A stretch of DNA of 64,000 bases from Streptomyces sp. ATexAB-D23 (GTDB lineage Bacteria; Actinomycetota; Actinomycetes; Streptomycetales; Streptomycetaceae): contig NZ_KB892001.1 of assembly GCF_000373645.1 (NCBI RefSeq), forward strand, positions 450,667-514,666, read 5' to 3'. The translations under genes and the position numbers were made by a program. How positions within the stretch are numbered: position 1 is the first letter of the stretch; the number at the start of each line of letters is the position of its first letter. The notes under the pieces are model-generated. The model was given only the letters and a program-made list of their open reading frames with translations. It had not been told where the DNA came from and searched no databases. This document shows, piece after piece, positions 1 to 6,700 of the stretch.

Positions 1-1
1 C

Positions 2-1114
2 ACCCTCGCCCAACAACACCCCGCCGCCTTCCTCCCCAACCTCGCCGGCTCCCTCAACAACCTCGCCACCCACCTCGCCAACACCGGAAACCCCAGAGCC
101 GCAGTCCAGGCATACGAGCAAGCCATCGCCGATCTCGGCGCCGAGCGGCCTGAAGTCGGCCGGGCTCTCACCTTCGAACGGGACACGTTCCTGACCCAGA
201 GGCCGGAGTGTTCGACCACGGCGGGGCTGCGAGGACTCGCTCAACTGGCAAGCACCCCAACCGCCGAAGCGTCGGACCGAGTGACGTTGCAAGCCCGGAG
301 CGCCCTCCGCGATTACGCGCAAGAGAACGCGGCGCACCACAACGAACTGGCAACCGTCTGGCACGACGAGACCACCACACCGCTCCCCGCCTGGCTGGCC
401 CTCGCCCCTCAGACGCTGGCCACAGTCAGCGCATGGCTGGAATCGCCCACCTGGTCCGACTCGTACGCCCACTGGACCGACCACACCGAGCTCCTGAGCA
501 GCCCCGAAGCCACCGTCGTTCTCGCCGAGTACGCGCTCCTCGGCCCGGAAGTCGCAGCCGAACACCAGGCGCTCCGCGAGGAAATACTCACCGAAGGCGC
601 AACCAGCGCCTACCGCCCCCTCATCCTCGGCGAGCAGTTCGCCGACTGGGCGGCCCTCACCACCTGGGACGAGTCCGAGCAGTTCCTCCGCGCCCACCCG
701 GACCTCCTCGAACTCGACCCGCCGGACTCGGTCCCCGGCGCCCTCCTTCACGCAGCCCGCACCCACGACATCCCCACGGCCTACGCCCTCGTACGCGACC
801 GCACCGCCCTCCAGCAGTACATCGCCAACGCCCTCACCAGCGGCGACGCCGAAGCCCTCCGCCACGCGGCCGCCATCGAGTACGAGGTGTTCGACGACCA
901 GCTCTCCGGCCTCACCCACCGCCAGGCCGCCCTGCTCCTCGCAGGCACCCCCGACGAGGCCGACCCCGAAAGCCTCGCCCCCCTCGTCGCCGACGCCTCA
1001 CCCGACACCCGCAACCGGCTGATCTCCGAGACCGCCGCCCTGAGCGCGGCGCACGCGACCCAGCACGCCGCGCACTGGGTGCGGATTATTCAGGCACTGG
1101 CCGCCACCGGGTGA
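2..1114 (+). CDS. TPR-repeat protein, C-terminal part (5' end outside window)
   Basis: The gene is already open at base 2 and runs to TGA at 1112-1114, so only about the last 370 residues are visible. The first ~50 residues are TPR-like (SLNNLATHLANTG, then AAVQAYEQAI). The remaining ~275 form a domain that aligns clearly with the last ~280 residues of the large caspase/NACHT/TPR protein at 3789-8846. Shared blocks include AY-PLIL-EQ, AL--AAAIE-EVF-DQLS-LTH and a QALA ending. The missing N-terminus may hold a sensor, NTPase or protease module. The stop overlaps the next gene's GTG by 4 bp, so the CHAT-like protein is translationally coupled to it. I infer that the two act together; the biochemical role is unknown. 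Confidence 0.8.
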   Translation, partial: TLAQQHPAAFLPNLAGSLNNLATHLANTGNPRAAVQAYEQAIADLGAERPEVGRALTFERDTFLTQRPECSTTAGLRGLAQLASTPTAEASDRVTLQARSALRDYAQENAAHHNELATVWHDETTTPLPAWLALAPQTLATVSAWLESPTWSDSYAHWTDHTELLSSPEATVVLAEYALLGPEVAAEHQALREEILTEGATSAYRPLILGEQFADWAALTTWDESEQFLRAHPDLLELDPPDSVPGALLHAARTHDIPTAYALVRDRTALQQYIANALTSGDAEALRHAAAIEYEVFDDQLSGLTHRQAALLLAGTPDEADPESLAPLVADASPDTRNRLISETAALSAAHATQHAAHWVRIIQALAATG

Positions 1115-1806
1115 CGACCGCCGTCTGTCTCGTGCTCGCCGCCTCGCCCGAGGCCGGCCGGGCGCCCGCGCTCCATGAGGAGCACCGGGACGTGCAGCGC
1201 AGCGTCACGCACGCCCGGTTCGGGCACCTGTTCCGGCTCGACGTCCTGCCGGCCGCTCGGGCCGAGGACCTGGTGCAGTACCTGGCGGCCACCGTGCCGC
1301 ACGTCCTGCACTTCGCGGGGCGCGGGACGCCCGACGGCGGGCCCCGCTTCGTCACCGACGACGGCGGCGAGGCGCCCGTAACCCTGGACGGGTTACGCGA
1401 CTGCGTCGGCGACGCCGCCCCGGTCGGGCTGCGGCTGGTGGTGCTCAACGCGTGCTGGACGGAGCCGTTGGCCAAGGAGATGGCCGGCCTCGTCCCCGTA
1501 GCCATCGGGTGGGAGGGTCAGGTCCCCGACGCGCACGCGTGTGCGTACGCCCGGGTCTTCTACCGCAACCTCGCCGAAGGCGACTCCGTGCTGAGCGCCC
1601 ACGCCACCGCCTGCAAGCTGCTCGCGCTCATCGGCTGCACGGAGATGCCCGTGCTGCACAGCACCCCCGGGCACCTCCCCGAGGCCCACTTCCTGATCGC
1701 CGCCTCGGACCGCCCCGTCCCGCCGGGCAAGCCGCTCAAGCCTCGCTGGTACCGGCCCCCGGGGCCGCCGCGCAAGCCGTGGTTCCCTCGTCCTCCAGAG
1801 ACGTGA
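1111..1806 (+). CDS. CHAT-domain (caspase-like protease fold) protein with altered His motif
   Basis: About 231 residues; GTG start at 1111 inside the upstream stop (GTGA). It matches the CHAT pattern: VLHFAGRG near residue 67-74, VVLNACWTE near 109-117, then a cAYARVFYRNLAEGDSV-type block and an A-C-K helix. CHAT proteases use the His of HG and a later Cys as a dyad. The Cys is present, but the expected HG reads RG, so the protein may be a pseudo-protease or use another His. The last ~30 residues are Pro/Arg/Lys-rich. Codon 95 is TTA (1393-1395), which in Streptomyces implies bldA dependence. The 3' end overlaps the convergent gene at 1736-2101 by 71 bp. Function is inferred only. Confidence 0.75.
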   Translation: MTTAVCLVLAASPEAGRAPALHEEHRDVQRSVTHARFGHLFRLDVLPAARAEDLVQYLAATVPHVLHFAGRGTPDGGPRFVTDDGGEAPVTLDGLRDCVGDAAPVGLRLVVLNACWTEPLAKEMAGLVPVAIGWEGQVPDAHACAYARVFYRNLAEGDSVLSAHATACKLLALIGCTEMPVLHSTPGHLPEAHFLIAASDRPVPPGKPLKPRWYRPPGPPRKPWFPRPPET

Positions 1807-2101
1807 GGGCCGGGGCCAGCCGGTACCCCCGGCTCTCCGCGATCCGCAGGGTGTCCCGCAACGACTCCGCCAGCCGCACCCCGGTGAACCGCAACTCGCG
1901 TTCCCCCACGCCTGTTTCGGCCAACAACGCCCGCGCCTCGGTCAGGACGTACTGGGCCGAGTCGAGCAGGTCCGTCTCCACCTCGTCGGCCAGCCGCGAC
2001 ATCCGGCCGCCCGGGTCGTCGGTGCTCAGGTAGCACGGCGCCCCGCTCTCGCCGACCCATGGGAGCAACCTCATCGGGCTCCCCTGCGCGTCGAACATCA
2101 T
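1736..2101 (-). CDS. Conserved hypothetical protein
   Basis: A 121-residue soluble protein beginning MMFDAQGSP. I chose the ATG at 2101 because GGAGGCGGAG lies just upstream; more upstream starts would run into the divergent promoter region. The protein has a helical middle (LADEVETDLLDSAQYVLTEARALL) and no membrane segment or motif I recognise. It is transcribed divergently from the XRE regulator at 2251 and overlaps the CHAT gene tail to tail. Its place beside a WhiJ-like regulator suggests that it belongs to the same regulatory neighbourhood, but no function can be assigned. Confidence 0.6.
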   Translation of the reverse strand: MMFDAQGSPMRLLPWVGESGAPCYLSTDDPGGRMSRLADEVETDLLDSAQYVLTEARALLAETGVGERELRFTGVRLAESLRDTLRIAESRGYRLAPALTSLEDEGTTACAAAPGAGTSEA

Positions 2102-2210
2102 GTCGTCTCCGCCTCCGTTCGAGGAGCACTCTGGCCCCCGGTCGCACCCGCTGGTTACGGTGTGTGCCGCAATCGTCGCGCTGCGGCGGGTCCCCCAACA
2201 GGGGCGCCGC

Positions 2211-2232
2211 GTCCCGACGTTCGACACGGGAC
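2211..2232. promoter_or_regulatory. Possible operator: inverted repeat upstream of XRE regulator
   Basis: GTCCCG (2211-2216) and CGGGAC (2227-2232) form a 6-bp inverted repeat with a 10-bp spacer, 18 bp before the regulator start. Its place between divergent genes would suit autoregulation; this is inference only. Confidence 0.3.
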
Positions 2233-2250
2233 ACACGGAAGGCCCGCTCC

Positions 2251-3078
2251 ATGACGTTCAGGCCCCAGCCGCTTTCCCCCTTCGCCTCCACGCGCCACTA
2301 CTTCGGCTCGGAGCTGCGCCGCCACCGCGAGCACGCGAAGCTCTCCCTCGTACAGCTGGCGGACATCGTCAACTCCAGCAAGAGCACGCTGGCCCGGATC
2401 GAGACGGCGGAACTGATGCCCCCGCCGGACATGCCCAGCTGCCTGGACATCGCCTTCGGGACGGACCAGTACTTCACGGGTCTCTACGAACTCACCAAGC
2501 AGGACATCCATCCCGACAAGTACAAGCGGTACATGAACTTCGAAGCCCGGGCCGAGGTCATAGAGCAGTACGGCGCGCAGGCGCTGCCCGGCTTGTTCCA
2601 GACCGAGCAGTACGCACGGGAGTTACTCCGTTGTCAGGAGCACCTGACCGCCGAAATGGTCGATGAGCGCGTCACCGCCCGCATGTCCCGGCAGGAGCGG
2701 CAGCACTCGGCGAATCCGCCGTTCCGATGGGCGATCGTCGACGAGGCCGTGCTGCGGCGGCAGGTGGGCAGCCGGTCCTGCATGCACCAGCAACTGGCCT
2801 CGCTGCTGGAGCAAGTGGATACTCCGAACAGTAAAGTTCAGGTGATGCCGTTCAGTGCGGGGCCGCACTCGCTGCTGGGGGGCGCACTGACTCTGCTGAC
2901 CCTGCCCGACGGCACCTCGGTGGCGTACGAGGAGAGCATCCAGACCGGTCACCTCTACGAGGACCCGGACGCGGTGAAGAATTGGCGGCGGCGGTACGAC
3001 GTACTGCGCGCCAACTCGCACTCCCTGGCCGAGTCGGCGGAACTGATCCGTACCGCGATGGAGGACTACCGACCATGA
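2251..3078 (+). CDS. WhiJ-like XRE-family regulator (HTH + DUF5753)
   Basis: A 275-residue protein. The start MTFRP at 2251 gives an N-terminal helix-turn-helix at about residues 20-75 (LRRHREHAKLSLVQLADIV, then SKSTLARIE). A DUF5753 ligand/partner-type domain follows (LPGLFQTEQYARELL near 110-130; FRWAIVDEAVLRR; VQVMPFSAGPHSLL). This architecture is typical of the WhiJ/Scr1 family that Streptomyces encodes in many copies, each paired with a DUF397 protein. Its stop overlaps the ATG of the first DUF397 gene (ATGA), so the pair is coupled. Codon 125 is TTA (2623-2625), suggesting that translation awaits bldA tRNA late in growth. Likely DNA-binding repressor modulated by the DUF397 proteins (inferred from paralogues). 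Confidence 0.9.
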   Translation: MTFRPQPLSPFASTRHYFGSELRRHREHAKLSLVQLADIVNSSKSTLARIETAELMPPPDMPSCLDIAFGTDQYFTGLYELTKQDIHPDKYKRYMNFEARAEVIEQYGAQALPGLFQTEQYARELLRCQEHLTAEMVDERVTARMSRQERQHSANPPFRWAIVDEAVLRRQVGSRSCMHQQLASLLEQVDTPNSKVQVMPFSAGPHSLLGGALTLLTLPDGTSVAYEESIQTGHLYEDPDAVKNWRRRYDVLRANSHSLAESAELIRTAMEDYRP

Positions 3079-3269
3079 ACCACTCCCCGGAGCTGAGTTC
3101 CGCCCGTTGGCGCCGCAGCAGCTACAGCAACACCGACGGGGGCGAATGCGTCGAGATCAGCGACGACTTCCCCGGCATCATCCCCGTACGCGACAGCAAG
3201 AACCCCACCGGCCCCGCCCTCGTCGTCCAGGCCGCAGCCTGGAACGGCTTCGTCGCATCCCTCAAGTAA
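3075..3269 (+). CDS. DUF397 small protein, copy 1
   Basis: A 64-residue protein starting at the ATG that overlaps the XRE stop. It has the DUF397 pattern: an ARWRRSSYSN-type start, GGECVEI, VPVRDSKNPTGPAL, then AWNGFVASLK at the end. DUF397 proteins are usually encoded next to XRE/DUF5753 regulators and are thought to act as their partners. A second copy (3290-3490) follows after 20 bp and differs at only a few residues, so the pair arose by recent tandem duplication. Confidence 0.88.
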   Translation: MNHSPELSSARWRRSSYSNTDGGECVEISDDFPGIIPVRDSKNPTGPALVVQAAAWNGFVASLK

Positions 3270-3289
3270 GGCCCCCAAGCGGAGGACTT

Positions 3290-3490
3290 ATGACCATGCC
3301 CCACTCCCCCGAGCTGAGTACCGCCCGCTGGCGCCGCAGCAGCTACAGCAATTCCAACGGGGGCGAATGCGTCGAGATCAGCGACGACTTCCCCGGCATC
3401 GTCCCCGTACGCGACAGCAAGAACCCCACCGGCCCCGCCCTCGTCGTCCGGGCCGCCGCCTGGAACGGCTTCGTCGCTTCCCTCAAGTAG
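3290..3490 (+). CDS. DUF397 small protein, copy 2
   Basis: A 66-residue DUF397 protein with its own ribosome site (GGAGG at 3281-3285) before ATG 3290; ATG 3296 is an alternative start. Nearly identical to copy 1 in both DNA and protein: NTDGG becomes NSNGG, PGIIPV becomes PGIVPV, and VQAAAWNG becomes VRAAAWNG. It is the last gene of the XRE-DUF397-DUF397 operon and is followed by a strong hairpin. Paired copies could give a dosage effect or distinguish two regulator partners; the sequence cannot say which. Confidence 0.86.
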   Translation: MTMPHSPELSTARWRRSSYSNSNGGECVEISDDFPGIVPVRDSKNPTGPALVVRAAAWNGFVASLK

Positions 3491-3510
3491 GGGCTCGGAA
3501 AACAGCGCAA

Positions 3511-3544
3511 CGGCCTGTCCCACACGCGGGTGTGGGACAGGCCG
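3511..3544 (+). terminator. Hairpin terminator after DUF397 operon
   Basis: Perfect 15-bp stem (3511-3525 with 3530-3544) and a 4-nt loop, followed by a T-rich stretch (TCTTCCTTTG). It lies 20 bp after the second DUF397 stop. The rest of the gap to 3789 shows no convincing gene; a short open frame from 3530 has no family resemblance. Confidence 0.8.
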
Positions 3545-3788
3545 TCTTCCTTTGCGACCTTCCTTTGCGCCCGGCACCTGGCCGAACCTCCGCACCGCCC
3601 GAACTTGCCCTTACCACCCGAGGGCTGGAAACAGCCGAGTTTGTCCGGACCGGCCCCGGGGCGCCCCATCCGTGCGTACGCTGCTTTCTTCATCGGCGTG
3701 AGTACGGAGCGGGCCCGCTTGCACACGCAGCGTGTCCGGCGGTCGGTGATGACCTCTCTGGTGCTGGTACGGGAAGGCGAAGCGAACG

Positions 3789-6700
3789 ATGGCGTATGAG
3801 GCGGGCATGGTGGACGACGAGGGACACGAGCCCGCGGGAACGGCGCTGTGTGTGGTGTGCGAGGAGTACGCCGACGAGCGGAGCTTTCCCCGGCTGACCG
3901 GGGCCGTGGCCCAGATGGAGGGCATCGCGGAGCTGCTGGAGGGGCTGGGCATCGCGGCGCGGGTGGTGGATAGCGGGAACCCGTCCTGGGCGGCCTTCGA
4001 GCAGGCCCTCACCGCCTGGAGCGAGGAGTGGCGCGGGTCGGGCGCGCCGAAGCCCGCGGTCATCGTCTGGTCGGGGCACGGCGTGCTGGTCGACGGCGAA
4101 CTGCGCCTCGCCCTGAGCGATTTGGATCTCGACGCCGATCAGGTGACGCGTGAGACACGCGCCCTCAGGCGGGGCGTCGCGGCCGAGACTCTGGTCAATG
4201 AGGCGGTGGCCTCGGGCGCCGACCAGATTCTGCTGGTCATCGACACCTGCCATGCGGGGGACGCGGTGGGCCGGGGCCTGGAGAAGGCGCTGCGGCGCTG
4301 GGAGGCCGCGTCCATGCCGCCCGGCCGGGTCCAGTGGTTCGGGATCATGGCGAGCTGCCGGCGCGGGGAGACCTCGGACGGCGACGGCCCGCTGCTCGAC
4401 GCGCTGACGGAGGTGCTGAAGGCCGGTCCGGCCACCACCGAGTACCGCTCGGCGTGGAGCGCGCACAACGCGTGGATCAGCGGCCCGGACCTGCTGGCCG
4501 CGCTGGGTGAGCGCTGGCGCGGCGAGGGGCAGACGCCGGTGCCCGCGACCGTGGGCACCGGGCGGCCGGTCTTCCCCAACCCGCGCCATGTGCCCGGGGC
4601 CCCGGCCCGGCTGGTGGAGCACCTGGTGCTCGCGGCGCGCGGGGTCGGCTACCGCGAGGAGGGCTGGTTCTTCACGGGCCGCAAGGAGGTGCTGGGCCGG
4701 ATCGTCTCCTGGCTGGAGGCGGACGAGGCCGGGCTCTTCCTGGTGACCGGTCCCGCCGGCTGCGGCAAGTCGGCCGTGCTGGGCCGGATCGCGACGCTCA
4801 CCGATCCCGTGCAGCGCGAGGAGACCGAGGCCCGGGGCGGGCTGCGCGAGGACGACCCGGACCCGGGCCCGCGCCCCGGGCGCTCCCTCGCCTCGGTGCA
4901 TCTGCGCGGACTGAGCCCGCTCCAGGCGGCCTCGGAGCTGGCCCGGCAGCTCGGGCTGCCGGAGCCCCGCAACACGGACGACTTCCGGGGTGAGCTGCGC
5001 GAGTTGCCCCGGCAGCCGGTGCTGGTGCTGGACGGTCTGGACGAGGTGCCCGCCGAGCATCTGCGCGCCATGATCGAGGAGTTGGTCTTCCCGCTCGGGC
5101 GGGCGGTCCCGGTCCTGCTCGGCTCCCGCGAACGCGCGTTCCGCAGCCGCCTGTCGGACGGCGGGCACCCGGACGAGACCCTGCCGGACGCGCTGGCCAG
5201 GCTGATCGGGGCGGGCGTCGTCACCGCGGACCTGGAGCGGGAGCCGCACACGCAGGAGGACATCGCCGCGTACGTGTTCCGCAGGTGCGCGGCGGCCGGT
5301 GTCCCGGAGGACCGGGCGCGGGAGGTGGGCGACGCGGTCGCCTCGCGGGCCACGGCGGTGGACGGCGGGTTCCTGTTCGCCAGGCTGGTGACGGGGTCGC
5401 TGCTGGCGCGGGGGCAGGCCGCCGGGGAGGACGGCTGGCAGGACGGGCTGCCGGGCTCCATCGAGGCGGCGTTCGAGGACGACCTGCGGGCGGGTCCGGT
5501 CCGGGCCCTGGCGGATGGCACCGAACTGCCGTCCGCCGCCCGGGATCTGCTGACCGCGCTGGCGTGGACGGTGGGGCGCGGGATGCCCGCCGGAGGCGTC
5601 TGGGAGGAGGTCGCCGGGGCGCTGGGCGGCCGTGACGTGCCGTACGACGAGAGCGACGTGGACTGGGTGCTTTCCGCGTACGGGCGCTACATCGTCGAGG
5701 ACTCGGAGAGCGGGCAGGCGGTGTACCGGCTGTACCACCGGGAGTTCGTGTCCCACCTCGCGGACCGGCCGGTGCCGGGGGGCGGGGAGGCCGCCGAGGT
5801 GGTGCTCGCCGCGCTCGCCGCGCACGCCGAGCGGCGCACGGCGGACGGCGGCCGGCAGTCGGTCGATCCGTACGTGGTGCGGGGGCTGTCGCGGCACGCG
5901 GTGCGGGCGGGTGAGCCGGGCATCGGGATGCTGCGGGGACTGGCGGAGCGGGTCGGGCCGAGCGCGGTGCCGGTGCTGGCCCAGGCGTTGCACGGCCTGT
6001 CCGAACGGCTCGGGAGGGAAGGGGACCTGGACGGGGCGTTGGAGGCGGCACGGGAGGCCGCGGTCCTCTACGGGGCGCTGGAGGAGGCCGCCCCCGGGTC
6101 CTGCACGACGTCGCTGGTCCACACGCTCGTCAGCGTCGCCAACCGGTGCGCCGACATCGGCGACCGTGAAGGGGCGCTGGCTCCGGCGCGCGAGGCGGTC
6201 GCGCTCCAGCGGAAGGCCGCCGAGGCGGGAGGCAGTGCGTCGTGGCCGGACCTGGCTCTCGCCCTCGCCACGCTAGGCCGCCGCGTCCACGACATCGGTG
6301 ACCGCGAGGAGGGGCTCACGCTGACGCGGGCCGCCACCGGTATCTTCCGGGAGCTGGCCGAGGAGGAACCCGCGGCCTTCCGTCCGCGGCTCGCCGCCTC
6401 GCTGACCAACCTGGCGGTGAGCCTGGCGGCCGTCGGGGAACGCCGGGCCGCCGTTGAGCCCGCGCAGGAGGCGGTACGGCTCCACACCGAACTGGCCGCC
6501 TCGCACCCGGACGAGTTCCTGGCGCCCCTCGCCTCCTCCCTGACCAATCTGGCCTACGTCCTGAAGGCCGTCGGGCGGCAGGCGGACGCGCTCCCGCACG
6601 CGGAAGCGGCGGTCCGGGTCAACCGGAAGGTCGCCGAGCGCCATCCCACCGCCCTGCGGGCCGCGCTGCAGGGCTCCCTGACCAATCTGTCCGAGCACCG

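Noticed and set aside
208-1110. Upstream extension of the CHAT frame back to 208
   Set aside because: The extension is Arg/Pro-rich and overlaps the TPR gene in another frame. The coupled GTG at 1111 is a better start.
3530-3799. An 89-residue plus-strand frame before the caspase-NACHT gene
   Set aside because: It begins inside the terminator hairpin, overlaps the next start and has no family resemblance.
3690-6122. An 810-residue minus-strand frame opposite the caspase-NACHT gene
   Set aside because: Arg/Pro/His-rich shadow of a convincing gene; no motif or ribosome site.
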